Positions 31,070 to 44,839 of a DNA stretch of 64,000 nucleotides are shown here, in pieces. Every line of letters begins with the position of its first letter. The stretch's first letter is position 1. The DNA lies in NCBI GenBank assembly GCA_028023455.1, contig JAQFVV010000550.1:60001-124000 (forward strand), read 5' to 3'. The stretch comes from Epiperipatus broadwayi. Its lineage: Eukaryota > Onychophora > Udeonychophora > Euonychophora > Peripatidae. Position numbers and translations under genes: made by a program. Under the pieces are notes generated by a model. The model saw only the letters and a program-made list of their open reading frames with translations, ran no database searches and had not been told where the DNA came from.

Positions 31070-32780
31070 ATGACATCTTTTATCCATGAAAATATTAGAA
31101 TTAATATATATATATATATATATTGTCAAAATTATTTTATATAATTTGGAAAAAAAAAATTATATTATTATAAATTATATTACTAAAATAGTGCATGTAT
31201 ATAAATAATTCTTTGTAATATTTTACTACAAAATGACTGTGGTAAATGCACATTGATATTGTTTATGATTGTTATCTCCCATTTCAGTAATGGTAAAAAA
31301 AATTAAAGATAAGTTATGTGTTCAGCATTAAAATGAGCATATCATCCACATTATATTACAAACATATTTTTTTTTTGTTTTTATTCTTAACTTCTAAATG
31401 ATAATGTCTAGATATTTATTTACTAGCCAACATTCCTTGGAAAAAAATCTGATCATCATTGTAATTTCAAAACCTTTCTTTGTTAACACCTCAGATTTTA
31501 AGATCCTTTATCTACTATCTATTTCCATGAGAATTTTATCATTTTAATATATATACATACATACATAGGAAAACAAAATACAAAATAAAATTGTACTTAG
31601 ATAAATAATTATATTTCAATGTTTAATAAAAAAATATATATACATCAATATTAAACTCATGCAAAATAATGAATTTTAAGGTATGAAGATAAAATAGTCA
31701 TTAAATTTCTACCTGCGTGATAACAAATTTCTTCAATAATTTCTCTTCTTATAGAAGAAAAATGAAACAGAAGATATTAATTATTAATCTTATCAATTGT
31801 TAAGAGTGAAAGTTTTAGTGACTGTCCATCCCTGTTGTACCTCTCTAGTTATGAATAGTTAAACACCCATTTACTAAATAATATTGAGTGATAAGGAGAA
31901 TTAGAAATAGGCTAAGATATATTAAAAAATCATATGCCAATTGATGTCTGGAAAATATTGAAATTATTCAAGGGTTAGCCTTGTTTGAAATCTATGTTAC
32001 AAGCTTAGCAGGTAGATGTTATAGTCACAACACCATTAGCCACCCTTTAATGTAGCTGATAACAATTTCTTGGGGTTAAAACATAAAATAAATTATTATA
32101 AACTAAGTTTCGAATTTATTTAGTATTGTCACTGTTATTATCTTCCTATTGATAAAAACGTTATAATAAAAGCATTTGAAGTATTACTTAACATGTTTTA
32201 ATTTTAAGCTTATAATGAAAGAAGTATGTTTTTCTTATTTAAATAAACAAAAGGGAAAAAAACAATGACTTTTAAAAAGACTTTCAGAAAGATTAAAGCA
32301 AGCACATAGAAAAATACAAAGTTGTTTCAATGACTAGAGAAATAATTTGTTTTTAATTTAAATTATTTTTGGTCTAAAACATCTTCTAGAGCTACTCAAC
32401 AACTCTTCCGTTAGAGATTTTTTTGTACCTTGATTGTTTGTTATTTTGTTTTAACTTTATTACATTTTCAAGAAAGTCTTAACATTTATAGAATCAAAAG
32501 AAATTTGATTCAATTGTTTCTTTTCTTTTTTATTTGATTGGTTTTTGTAGACGCGTGTGTGTGTTTGTATTGATTCTTTTAAAACGTATAAACAAATAGT
32601 TTTTATTTAACGATTTTAATTTAAATCAGTTATAAAATTATCACTTTATTAAACTTATGCCTGCATTACTAAGAACGATATCATAATATTAAAAGATATT
32701 TGTTATAATATTATTTATTATTTAACGTAATTTAAAATTAATTATATATTTTTTTCTTTAACAAAATTAAAGCCCTGCTT
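31070..32780. other. AT-rich stretch, nothing recognised
   Basis: Only TA, T and A runs; no coding signal. Confidence 0.5.
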
Positions 32781-32784
32781 TGTT

Positions 32785-32885
32785 TACTGCAGTAATAGCG
32801 TAGCAGAACTTAGTAGGTTAGGTCCAAAAACCACTTCTCAACTACCTGGTGCTCAAACTTCAAATGAACCTTTGAGCAACAAACA
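32785..32885. other. Small G+C-richer island with a hairpin
   Basis: Within very AT-rich DNA, an A-box-like TAGCGTAGCAGA (about 32,796) is followed about 54 bases on by a TGCTCAAA...TTTGAGCA hairpin with a B-box-like GCTCAAACTTC. It may be a tRNA-related SINE remnant or a structured RNA; evidence is thin. Confidence 0.2.
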
Positions 32886-33625
32886 AATAGATTAAAAATT
32901 CTTAGTTCAAATCACTCTATAAATGAATAAGTTAATTTTATATTTATGCTAAAATTATATAAAATTATTTACTGAAATGTTACATAATCGATATCAATAA
33001 GTTTTACATCAGATGAGGTAATTTTTACAAAAATAATGTCTTCTGCTAAATTTGTTATAAAATAATATATTACATAAGATATAATAATCAATTTCTGAAT
33101 GACAATACAAAGTCATAAGAACTAAATTATAAAAATTGCTCATTTATCAACTAAGACAATCTATTAAAAAGTATTAATCATAAATTACAATTAGCTAGAA
33201 TATTATTATAAAATACACATTTATTTAATTTACTTAAAAAATTAAACAATTTTATATAAGCAATTGTTAAATGTTATGCCCTTTAATGAATAATCTCAAA
33301 CCAAACATATGATTATACTTTAATTGGGACGAAATTAAAAGCAATTTGTTTTTGCTTTTTTTAATTATTAACTTTAATATAGGAATGTATTTAGAATATA
33401 TTATTTATTTTAAGTGAAAATAATAGATGAAATTGTATAATCACTAATATGTTGCTTTTGTAAAATAAAACCTTAAACAAATATTTTAGACAAATAGCAA
33501 CTTAAGAATTTTATATAAATATAACTTATTAATAAAAGCAGAAAGAAGTATTTTGTACTATGGTTATTATAAAATAGAATATTAAAGTTATATAGTGGAC
33601 AACTTATGAATTTTAAACTATAACA
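32886..33625. other. AT-rich stretch, nothing recognised
   Basis: No feature found. Confidence 0.5.
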
Positions 33626-34005
<380 letters not shown>

Positions 34006-34009
34006 ACAA

Positions 34010-36002
34010 ATAATTATGTAGACATATAGATAAATCAGTCAATGTTAAAAATATAAATAGAAAAAAAAAACATTTGATTAAAGTAGATAGATAGGTAATT
34101 AGATAGAGAGATAAATAGCATATTTTATAAAAGAAAATAAAATGAATATTATATTTGGATAAAAATTTATAATGAAGTTGGGGTTACTAAAATACACATT
34201 TATCCAAGCAAGTGAAGAAACAATATGTAAGGATTTATTGCAGTCACCATCATAAATTTGTACTCACTATTTTGATTTACAATCAATTATTCCCTAAAAT
34301 GCTCTTTTAAAAAAGTTGAAACTTAAAAAAAAAAAAAAAACAATCTTCATTTTTCAAATAAAATTATTATTTAAGTTTGATAAAGTCATAGGATGATGGC
34401 TTCATTAATGCTACATCATTTGGAAATAAATAGTGACATTTATGCAAAAAATGAACAATATGGAGTTTATTCATTATAAATTATACAATATTACATTTTA
34501 ATCACAGAATTAAAATAAGGTTAATATATTTCATTTAATTTTTATCCACTGTCTTTGCAAAACAATCAGTTCTTTCATTAATCCCATATAAAACTGAACA
34601 TTTTCATCATTAATGACTACAAAAGTAAAAAAAATACTAAATTTATTCATGACAATAAATAATTCAATCTTATATTGATCATGTACAACAACCAAATATA
34701 TTAATATTAAATTATAAAATGTATACATTATGTTACATAAATTATTTCCATTAATTTTATGAATTATATTTTTTGAATGTTTTTTTGCTTACAGTAAAAT
34801 ACAATAATCATGATTGTAAAATGCAATCTTTGCATCGCAAGTTATTTAAAAAAAATGATTTCTTGTATTATGCAGCTGATAATTCACTTTATATGATCAA
34901 ATATTACTAAACATATTTAAAATATTATTAATTTGCTCAATTTGAAATCAATAAATTCATAATTTGTTTGTTACACATTCAACATAATATTGTTTTTTTT
35001 TTTATTCTAAATATAAATTTAAAAAATAAAACTGATTTAGTATATTGCATTGTTAAAACTACAAACAATGAACTGCACATATTTCTTTATTTAAATTTTT
35101 GTTTATATTTTACTGCATTTATGTAAAATAAATAATTCTGCAAAAAATATTCAGTTTTATTAGTTAGATCTTAGAAAAATAAAAATCTTTAATAATAAAA
35201 CATAAAGTGTATCAAAATATTTTTTAAATGTGTACATTTGGTAATATATATATATAATTCTACATTTGGTAATATATATATATAATTCTTTATAAATCTT
35301 GATTTGTTATAATATGAACTATTATAGTGTAAATAATGAGCTATTTTTAAATAAAAGACGTGTTTGTTTATTATTTTTTAATTTATTTAAAATATATAAC
35401 TTAATCTTTGAATTAAAACTCTTGTGACCATTATTTTGTCTGCAATTAAAAAGATCATCATAACTATAAAATATGATTATCATAATTTATCTTATTTTGA
35501 GGAAAAAATTATTGCATGCATTATGCAGTTTATAATCAACTTTATATAATCAAAGATTATTAAACACAAGTTAAAATTATTTATTTGCTCAAGTTTAAAT
35601 CATAATTTCATAACTTATTTGTATCATTTTCAAGATAGTAGTAGTTTTTATCCTAAACATAAATTGGAAAAAAAAAGATTTAATTATTTACATTATTAAA
35701 ATTATAGCAGTTATCTTTATATTGTATTCTTATTTAATTTTTGATTGTATTTATATAAAACAAATAAATGCTCTCAAAAAAAATTCAAAAGTTTATTGTT
35801 TAGATATTCCAAAAATAAAAAAAGGCTTTGATAATAGATTATGAATAGCACCAAAAGTAAATTTTAAAATATTCATTATGTTTAGTTATTATTTTTTTAC
35901 ATTCTTTATTTGACTTTAATTAATCAAGATACATGAAATATCATTCTCCTGTTATCTAAAAAACAAAAGTACAGATGATTATTAAAAAATGATTTATTTA
36001 TA
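34010..36002. repeat. AT-rich stretch with a diverged direct duplication
   Basis: About 34,865-35,130 and 35,515-35,780 are diverged direct copies (both pass through TATGCAG...ATAATCAACTTTATAT-like and TTTGCTCAA-like blocks). A 29-bp tandem pair with CTACATTTGGTAATATATA lies at about 35,236-35,293. No gene seen. Confidence 0.55.
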
Positions 36003-36346
36003 TATGAAAAACAAAAACAAGTTATTCACGTAACTTGCTATCACTTGTTATTTATGTTCAACAGATGGCGTTTCCATCTGTTGAACATAAATAACAAGTG
36101 ATAGCAAGTTACATGAATAACTTGTTTTTTTTTTATAAATGTACCTTTAAAGTTTTCTTGCAATGATATATATTGCAGAGACTTTGATTATGTGGTGATA
36201 CTGAACTGAGATCAGACCTATATAAATATCTGGCTTGCTAGGCTGAGTTTGAAGCTTTACCGGTCTAAAAAATTCACATTTGCAAACTGATAGAAACGTT
36301 TTGCATAAACACTTGAGAGTCAGTGTTTACATCTAGTTTCTATACT

Positions 36347-36401
36347 CTATCCCTCACTGATGAGAGCAAACCAGCTTGAAATCAGCTGATCTGGGGGTGA
36401 G
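36347..36401 (+). ncRNA. Type I hammerhead ribozyme, unit A1
   Basis: Core CTGATGA (36,357-36,363), stem II GAGC/GCTT with an AAACCA loop (closing pair G-U), core GAAA (36,378-36,381), stem III ATC/GAT with an AGCT loop, site GATC with cleavage expected after C 36,391. Stem I: CCCTCA pairs with TGGGGG (six pairs, one U-G), a 2x2 internal loop, then TC/AG outward. All invariant core positions are present. Confidence 0.85.
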
Positions 36402-36744
36402 CAAATGAAAGAGGTAGTTAATTCTGACTCTTTTTTCATTTATGTAAACAAATTTTACACTTGTTTGGTGGTTTTGGTAAAACGCCATCTGTTGAACATA
36501 AATAACGTGAATAACTTGGTTTTTGTTTTTCATAAATGTACCTTTAAAGTTTTCTTGCAATGATATATATTGCAGAGACTTTGATTATGTGGCGATACTG
36601 AACTGAGATCTGACCCATATAAATATCTGGCTTGCTAGGCTGAGTTTGAAGACTTTACCGGTCTGAAAAATTCACACTTGCAAACTGATAGAAATGTTTT
36701 GCATAAACACTTGAGAGTCAGTGTTTAGATCTAGTTTCTATAGT

Positions 36745-36799
36745 CTATCCCTCACTGATGAGAGCAAACCAGCTTGAAATCAGCTGATCTGGGGGTGAG
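36745..36799 (+). ncRNA. Type I hammerhead ribozyme, unit A2
   Basis: Identical in core, stems and loops to A1; expected cleavage after C 36,789. Cleavage at A1 and A2 would release a monomer of 398 nt. Confidence 0.85.
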
Positions 36800-36914
36800 C
36801 AAATGAAAGAGGTAGTAATTCTGACTCTTTTTTTGTTTATGTAAACAAAAATTTTACACTTGTTTGGTGGTTTTGGTAAAACGCCATCTGTTGAACATAT
36901 ATATATATATATAT

Positions 36915-37775
36915 AGCAACTGAAATGTTTTATACAGTAAATTTACAACAAATGCTAGTAATTTCTTTTCAATAATATGCTTAGTAAAATGTTTATTCAT
37001 TAATTAACACATTTTCCAATTTAAACTATTTTTTAATCAGAATTTTATATATTTTGAATTTAAAATAATGAATTAATATTTTCCCATAGAAAATCATTAT
37101 AATTAGTTATATTTTTAAATTATGTTTTAGAATAAAAGGCATTTTGACAGAACAAATTGAGGTTACTGTTTAGGATAAAGGGATTCTTAAAAAGTTAGAT
37201 AATTTGTTTTTTTAGTTTTAAAAAGTATTTTATTTACTGTTTTAACAAAAGTGATTCATTTTTACCCAATATAAACTAATTCTAATTGTCATAAGAAAAT
37301 TTTTAAGAGTTGTCTTTTTAGAAATAAATTGTTTTCAAAGACAATCTCCCATTAGTGATACAGGTTTTAGTTTAAAAATAAGACTTTTATTAGAATATTG
37401 CAAATAACATTTAATTTGTAAATAAATTATTAATGAGAATTACATTTTTGCTTGTATAAATCTTAAGTATTCAGTAATTTATCCTATGCTAAAAGATTCA
37501 TCCAATTAGAAATTACCATTTCTATTGATTTCTATATCTCATCACTCTTATAGCTTTATCAGATCTTCAGAATTTTTTCAACTAATATATTCAAATTACA
37601 GTTATAGAGAAAAATCAAGTTATAACCCATTGCAAACTATAATATACAGTTATAAATAAGAGTTAAAACAATGCAGAGAAGATAGCACTTGCAGCATCAA
37701 CATAATGTGTAAAACATCAAAATCTGTGTAAAGATGCTATAAAGCTGTCACAATACAATAAATGACTGTCTTTCA
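36915..37775. other. AT-rich stretch, nothing recognised
   Basis: No feature found. Confidence 0.5.
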
Positions 37776-37777
37776 TT

Positions 37778-37863
37778 GGTGGTCTAGAGGTCAGTGTGAC
37801 TGTCTTGCACTTGCAGGCAGTTGCCCAGGTTGTGGGTTTGCATCCCGGCCGATGCTATGACAC
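37778..37863 (+). repeat. tRNA-derived SINE
   Basis: A-box TGGTCTAGAGGTC (37,779-37,791), B-box-like GGGTTTGCATCCC (about 37,834-37,846), tail GGCCGATGCTATGACACTT and then an A-rich run. Same family as 15,061-15,155. The acceptor ends do not pair, so it is not a functional tRNA. Confidence 0.75.
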
Positions 37864-37869
37864 TTAAAA

Positions 37870-38645
37870 AAAACAAAAAATACAATAAATGAATAATAGC
37901 ACTATCAAGTATTTTAGTCCTGATTTCAAATCTTTGATAAATTTAATCCTTTATAATTAACTTTCACATTATTTGAAATATTGAGAAAAAATATGGAATA
38001 ACTAAAAACTTGAGCTTTTTGCAAAGTTTATGAATATTCATTATTATTTTTACATAATAATTATATAATGTTTATTTAAAACAAAAAGAATATATTTATC
38101 CATGTTGACTTCATTCATCCATGTTTTATTTTTAAAAGTAGAAAAAAAAAAGACCAATGTAGCAGAAAATAGCCATACCTGTTGTAATTAATTGCATAAT
38201 GTGATTGATTATCTGCACTATCAACATTGTTTTAGATTTTTTGAGTTATTCTAAAAATGATAAAGCAATTTTAATATTTGAAAGCAGAATTTGATTGATA
38301 TGTCAGGAGTTAATATTTATTCATCCACATTTTAAAAATGAATTTAAAGTAAAAAAGATTTCAGTGATTTTTTAAGACTGTTTCCTGAACACTATTGAAT
38401 CATTTTTATATCCTTTGTTCTCATTATCAATTCACTTTTTCACTATTTGAAAAGTTAAGATACAAATTTTCTATTTTTTTATATTTGTATCAAATCTAAT
38501 TTATTGAATTCTGATAAAGAATAATAGTTGAACAATTACAGAAACTGTCAGCAGAGAGAAAATGCATTTGTTGCATTTTGGAAAGATTAATAATGCATGC
38601 CCATATTTTGTTGATCATATATAATGTAAATAAAGTATTTTTTGG
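37870..38645. other. AT-rich stretch, nothing recognised
   Basis: No feature found. Confidence 0.5.
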
Positions 38646-38649
38646 TTAA

Positions 38650-41205
38650 ACTGTGTATTTTAATTTTTATTACTTCCCAATGTTTCAATTACATAGCAGC
38701 AGCCATTGTCAAGGTTAACTTTTCAAATAAAAACCCATTAGTTCTCAAACAGTAATGAGATTGAAAGTGAGATTGAGAATGAAGCAAATTGAAGATTATG
38801 AATATGTGGATTTACAAAATGTTTATTTTCTTCAGTTTCACCAATTAATTGATTTCAAATTTCTATTAGAAGAAACGAATAAAATAAGTTGTCTCCATAA
38901 AGCTGGAAAACATTATGCTTCATCAGTTCTATTTAATATTTCAATTGACTCCATCATAGTTCTCAAATCATATTTTTCCAAATTAGCAAGTTCTTTAGCA
39001 TTATCAAAAACAGGTTTGTGACCAATTTCTAAAAAAATATGAAGTAAAAGCTGATGTATTTAACTTCTGGTTAAGGGAATTTTTATATTCATTAATTTTG
39101 ACATTAATTCATATATTAGACTAACCCACATAGATTTTTGGCACTGTAAATATGAAATTTCATAAACATACTGCTATACCAAAAGTATACTGTCTTTAGA
39201 TTTATGGGGAAAAAATGACCAGAATTTTTGCTAATGGAAAAAGTAGTCTTTATTTTAAAATTAGATAGCCTTCTACTGAATTTGTTACTGACTTCTTTAA
39301 TGTAAGGTAAAACCACTCTATAAATAGTTGAATTATCAATTTTATCCTCTTTCTTCTTTTTAGAATCAATTCTATGTAATACCTTATATATGATGTTTTT
39401 ATTGTAACCATTAGAAAAAAGAATATTTTTGTTACTTCTGTTTCTTGAGTAAGATAATCTCTATCAGATAAACTACAAGTGCTTGCCAAAAGATTTTTTA
39501 CTACAGAAACTATTTATGCTGAATGATGATGAGAATTAAAATTAAGATATCTGTTTGTATTGGTGGGTTTGCTGTAAACTGATATTGGTAATGAGTCATC
39601 ATATTTTCTTGCAATCAAAACATTTAGAAAAGAAATTGATTTGTGTTTTTTTTAATTTCCATAGTAAACATAATATTATGATGCCAATTATTATGAAAAA
39701 CAAGAAGAAAGTTCAAAGCATCAATACCATAAAACCATATAACAAACCTATCATCCACATATCTGAATCAAGTTGAAGATTTCTTAGTAGCTGCATTTAA
39801 TAGTTGACTTTCAAAATTATTTATGAAGGGATCAGCAATTACAGGTAACAGTGGAGGTCCCAAAGAAGTCCTTTAATTTGTTTATACTTTTGAAATTTAT
39901 GAATAAAATATGGATTTTCAAGTCAATGTTTTTGTAGTGGAATAATAAAATCAGGCAAATTATTGTATTGAGTGATTATAGATAAAGCTTCTTCAACAGG
40001 AATACTAGTAAACATAAAAGAAACGTCAAAACTAACCAATAAATCAGTTTTAGTTAGTTTTAAGTTTTTTATTATAGAAATAAAATATTTTTATTCTGGA
40101 TGTATCGTTATCTGTCAATGGTTGTAAACACTTGGCTAAATATGTAGTCAAAGCATGTGAGAAATTATAGTCCATGCAAATAGGCCATGTAACTCAGGCC
40201 TATGCAGAATATAATAAAGAACATTCTTGGAAAAATTTTAATTTTCATATCCTCATCTATCCTGGAATATTTTATAAAACATTTTCTTTCTTTTTTTCTA
40301 AATATGTCAGAGAATCTCTAATAATCTTTTTGTAAGAGTCATTACTTAATAAATTTTAAATGTTACTATTATAATCTAAATGATTAGGTACAACAGTTAA
40401 ATTACCATTATCTACTCGAATAATTACAGTAGAAACTTCTTTTTTTAAATTATAAAGTGCAACAAATTCTCATTTAAATAAATTACTTTTGGGTGATTTC
40501 ATATTTTATGACGTCACAAGCCTTATATCTAATAGTATCAGCAGTGTTTAAGTCTGTATTTGTAAAAGAAAATATTCTATACTGCATCAACTGGGATATG
40601 TTTAAAAGACAGCGCGTAATTAAAACTTTTTTTTCATTAGGGAGATTTCATTTGAGTAGAGTTGATGATTAGATACATTTTTTTTTTTTTTTTACAATAA
40701 ATAAATTAGTCAACGTATGTTTAATTTTAACAAAGCTAGTTCCTTTTGATTTAAAAGTTTTAAATTCTTAATCTTTGTTAGATTGAAAATGAACACTATT
40801 ATCAAAAATAGACCAGAGAACTACGTAAATAATATTGCCTAGAAGTATACATTCTCCTAGTAAAAAACAATCAAAATAATTTAATTTCTTTCTGGTATCA
40901 TGAATAAAAAAACTGTTTTTTTTTTCCTTCATCAACCATAGAATGCTGTTTATTTGATTCACCATCTGTAGAATGTTGTTATAAGATTGGAAATGAAAAT
41001 TTAATTTGCAACATTTTGGAATTATTTCACTATTTCTACAAATTAGAAATATAAGAACACATAACTTTTTTTTTGTCATGCAACGTCTTTAGAAAGTTTT
41101 TTTTCCCATAGAGATTAATAATATTATATTTAATATGTTCATGGTTATGTGATGTAAATATTGTTCTTGGGTTAATTAAACCATGTGTTATTTTTGATTA
41201 CTTCC
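38650..41205 (-). pseudogene. PLE-3 copy 1: decayed reverse transcriptase and GIY-YIG
   Basis: Minus strand, many stops. From 3' to 5': a GIY-YIG tail near 38,760-39,010 (LEKYDLRTMMESIEI), the linker VLPYIKEVSNKFSRRL (39,270-39,316), NSHHHSA..IVSVVKNLL (about 39,480-39,540), a YVDD-type box (about 39,760), GSPISP-like and VSFDVSF-like blocks (about 39,850 and 40,030), and the N-terminal part to about 41,100. At the 5' side the terminal repeat starts (AAACCATGTGTTA) and is cut at 41,205 by the Ty3/Gypsy element; it resumes at 47,356. Confidence 0.8.
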
Positions 41206-42051
41206 TGCTATGTCTGGAAATGAAATTCTTGCTCACAAGACAGCATGAAATTTGAATTTCTCCCCTAGTAAAACACAAACTTCTAACATCACTCTTAGAA
41301 TATATACAAATTAACCAAATATATAAATGAACATGTAAGCATACAGAAATGATATTAAAGATCTCCTGTTCGGTCCCTAAACTTGCTTTTACATGTTTGG
41401 ATTCAAGTCTTCTGCAATAGAAACTTGAGGTATATACAGTAATGACCAGCATTGAGAGTAAAAGTCATCTGCATACAAGAAACCTCTCCCCAAGAGTGAG
41501 TTAGTTCCTTTTTGATCACTTGGTTGGCATAGATCAATTGTTCAATTTCTTTTATTCTGATTGGCTCCTATTTTCAATAGGGCTGATTAGGTAATTAATT
41601 CATTTATTAATGATACATCCTTGACTGGAGAAATTTATTTTTAATTATTTCTATTGAACTTATTTTTAGATTCTTGAATGTTTATTTATGATGGAATGTG
41701 AAACTCTCATTTAAATGTTATTGATAACTATATATAATATGAAATAATTTTATGAATTAACCCTAGAGATTTAAATTAATTACTACTTCACTATACTTAT
41801 AATTTTTTTTTCTGATCTCATTTTACTTTTTTACTTATTATTTAAATTTAGATTAAGTCATGCACTAATAAGCAGCTGAAGAGAGGAAGAAGTATAAACC
41901 TCATATCTTAATTTAAGTTTATTAATCTTTAAATAGCTAGATTTAAATTTAATGAGATTTAAATTTAATCTTTATACACATATATACATCATTATTTCAA
42001 TTAATCATTTTATTTGCATGTATATGAACATACAGCCACATACATAAAACA
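41206..42051 (-). repeat. Ty3/Gypsy 3' LTR
   Basis: Begins TGCTATGTCTGG and ends ATAAAACA on the plus strand. It aligns along its whole length with 46,451-47,355 (shared blocks such as GAGAGTAAAAGTC, ATAGATTAATTGTTCAATTTC-like, and ATGATACATCCTTGAC). Confidence 0.85.
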
Positions 42052-42137
42052 CTTATCTCATATTCAGAGGTTTATTTTTTCTCTGGACTTAATATGAAAT
42101 CACAAAAGTACTTTGGAATCCTCTTTTCCCTTCAAAT

Positions 42138-42401
42138 TTATTGAGGTGAATTTATCTCAACTTCACTTGTAATTTCTTCTTCAGCTACATGTAGTTTGTC
42201 TTCATCAATATAGGTGAACACAGTTTCTTGTTTAGTATCATCATTTAGTATTTTATTGTTGGCATCAGTTTTCTTGAATAAATCAGGTATTTGATCCTCA
42301 CTTTCATGTTCATGCAGTTGATTGACATGTTTGCATAATATCTTTTCTTTGCTAGTATGCATGGTCGCTGCCTTCTTTGATGGGTCATATATAACTACCA
42401 C
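42138..42401 (-). pseudogene. Ty3/Gypsy integrase C-terminal tail
   Basis: Open for 87 codons. KILCKHVNQLHEHESEDQIP matches the conserved HVNQL end of Gypsy integrases, followed by a variable acidic tail. It is placed correctly between the integrase core and the 3' LTR. Confidence 0.65.
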
Positions 42402-42539
42402 CTCCGAATAGACTTTATTCAGATTATTTTTTACTCACACCCTTTTATCAGGTGCAAAGTTATAGGTACTCTGTCTGCTTCTTATGATCATCTGCAGTTA
42501 TAATGGTTATTAATTTAAATTTAGCTTTTGACCTAAATA

Positions 42540-43000
42540 TACTTCGGCCTTTGATTTTTTAAATTTATTAGTAGGTGTCAAATGTTGATGGATCAGGGTG
42601 ATAAAGACTGCTTCCTGAATTCTTGATTTGCCCACTTCAATAATGGATGACTTAAAGTTTTAAAATGCAGCCTATTTATTAGATTGAGGGTGGTAAGACA
42701 CATGAGTAACTGTTTTATGCCCCATTCTTGCATAGCCTCCTTGAACTTCTCTGACATGAAATTAGTTCCATTATTTGAAACTAAAGTTTCAGGAAGCCCA
42801 TGGTATTAAAAATTTTCATGTAATTAATTGAGTGCCTCATTCGAACTAATGCTTTTGAATATTTTATATTTGCTTCAATCTGAATATGCATCAACCACTA
42901 TAAAGAATAAATGTTCATTTGAACATGCTTCAAAATTTGATAATGGTGCTTTATTGCATGATTGACAGTTACTATATTTTAAATATAAATTTTCAATAAC
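42540..43000 (-). pseudogene. Ty3/Gypsy integrase core
   Basis: Minus-strand frames give HLFFIVVDAYSD (first catalytic Asp), HGLPETLVSNNGTNFMSEKF (second Asp replaced by Asn in SNNG), and a WGIKQ block, the rve core. A stop interrupts before HGLPE. Confidence 0.82.
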
Positions 43001-43249
43001 ACCATTACTGTTACTCTATAAGACATAGACTAATGCCTTTGCTCTGATGATGCCCAGATGACCTTCATGCAATAACCTTAAAATTTAATTTTTACCCTTT
43101 TTTGAGATTAACATGTGACCACCTATTATAATGCATGCTTTGAAGAGAGATAATTTCTCATGAGCATTTCATAGTGCTTTATGGAGGAAAGTTGAATGAT
43201 GTACCCTATCAGTACAAAATTTATTATAATTCATTGATTGCCTTTGTTC

Positions 43250-43760
43250 TCATCTGTCCATGTGGATATAATTTTGCTATTAAGGCTTTGATTCTTCAGC
43301 ATATTTTCTTTTGATAGGTCTCTATTTGTGTCAGTGTTTGCTTTTCCTTCTTATATTCAAGTATATAATCATAACTTGGCAGAATGTTAAGCCATCTTAT
43401 CATGTGAGGGAGAAGATGTTCATAAACCTCTTTGTTTCCTAAAACTACAAGTAAGCATAGTAAATCTATGTCCATACAAGTATTGATAAAATTTTCAAAT
43501 GCCAAATATTATAGCAATAGTTTTCTTGTCCAGCTGCATGTAATTTCTCTCTACTTTGGGTAAGGTTGGAAAAACATAGACAATGAGTCTATTCATCTGA
43601 CTGTGCAAGGTGACATAGTATTGTGCCAACTCTAAATTCAGATGTGTTCAATGATAAGAGCAACTTCCTAATCACTATTATAATGAACTAGTAATTTTTT
43701 TAAAGTTAACAGTGATTTTGTGCTCAAAATGCTTTCTCTTGTTAAAATTTCCATTTCCAC
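43250..43760 (-). pseudogene. Ty3/Gypsy RNase H region
   Basis: Located between reverse transcriptase and integrase; the ORF 43,296-43,505 (ending in an EKQTLTQIETYQKK-like block) fits an RNase H remnant that reads into the connection domain. Motifs are poorly kept; assignment rests mainly on position. Confidence 0.45.
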
Positions 43761-43809
43761 TTCTGATCCATTTTATCATATAAGGGTATGACTTCTAGGC
43801 TTTTACCTT

Positions 43810-44600
43810 CTAAAAAGTTTTTGAAATAATTACTGATTCTACAAAAGCTTGTGATTGCTTAACATTATTAGATCTTGACACTTCTCCTATGGCTTTAGCC
43901 TTTCCTGGAGCAGAATAGATGCCATTTTTTGGAAATGATATAATCTCAAAACTTAATTTCACAAGTCTTCCAAATAGAGTTTTGAAGTTAAGCTTTGCTC
44001 CAATTTCATCATATTTTTTGCATACCATAAATAGGTGAATTTCATTTTCTGAAGTAGTGATAACCAAAATGTCATCAAAATGGAATACCTCCAGAAAGAA
44101 GGGTTTCAATATTTGAGTGATAGATGCTGAGGACAGAAATTATCACAAACAGAAGCCTGTTGAATTTAAATAACTCTACATGTGAGATTAACATTAATAT
44201 TTCTGTAGCATTGTCAGTGACCACTATCTTGTGGAAAGGAGTATTTAAATCTAATTTTTCAAAAAAAAACATTGATTTCTATGATGATGCTATATTTCTT
44301 GAGCATTGGGAACAGGGTATGCATTTTTACTAATAACTTTGTTTACCAATATCTGATAGTTGCCGCACAAATGAATTTGTACATTGGGTTTAGTATAATT
44401 ATTTATTGTTTAGCCTAATCAGATTTTTATAAGGGCTTCCTTAACTAATTTATTAATTTACTTCTCTACTTTTTCTTTCTGAGCCAACAGAACATTACAC
44501 AGTTTTCAAATTTTGAGTATCACCTCAGGGATTACCTTTAATAAAACCCTTTTCCAGATCACTTCAAGTTAACTCATACATGGCTTTAACTCATTCTAAA
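43810..44600 (-). pseudogene. Ty3/Gypsy reverse transcriptase
   Basis: The 44,272-44,075 frame gives FFEKLDLNTPFHKIVV and FKFNRLLF (motif A and the GLY.FNRLPFG region); 44,109-43,810 gives VFHFDDILVITTSENEIHL (FxDD box), then GAKLNF and an IYSAPGKAKAI block typical of Gypsy polymerases. A frameshift separates the two. Confidence 0.85.
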
Positions 44601-44839
44601 ACTGTCCATTTTTATGTTATCATAGAGAATTTAGGCTCATTTTAAAGCTTAAAGTACCATAAGATGCTGCTCTCTCTTCAATTATTTTATAAGTAAAAAA
44701 TCAATAATCTCGGCATTCAAAGCTACAAACAAGGAGAGAAGATATTTCGTAGCTGCTAATTGGTTGGTTCTCATCACAAACAAAAGAAGAGTGCCTATCA
44801 ATAATTTTCACTGCTGTATCTTCCTCTATCTTCTTTGTT

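Larger units (their letters stand above)
36004..36900 (+). mobile_element. Retrozyme-like repeat family A: two tandem units with an inverted partial unit
   Basis: Two plus-strand units of about 400 bp (starts near 36,075 and 36,484; hammerhead cores 398 bp apart) plus the start of a third that ends in a TA tract at about 36,900. To the left, 36,004-36,070 is an inverted copy of the first 65 bases of the unit, so the junction CAGATGGCGTTTCCATCTG is a palindrome centre. The second unit lacks 12 bases near its start. No ORF; each unit has a complete type I hammerhead. A single further unit lies at 51,800-52,268. Confidence 0.82.

Noticed and set aside
37778-37863. Functional tRNA gene
   Set aside because: A- and B-boxes are present, but acceptor and T stems do not pair and an identical tail exists at the 15-kb SINE.
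38755-39021. 88-codon plus-strand frame
   Set aside because: Antisense of the PLE-3 nuclease tail.
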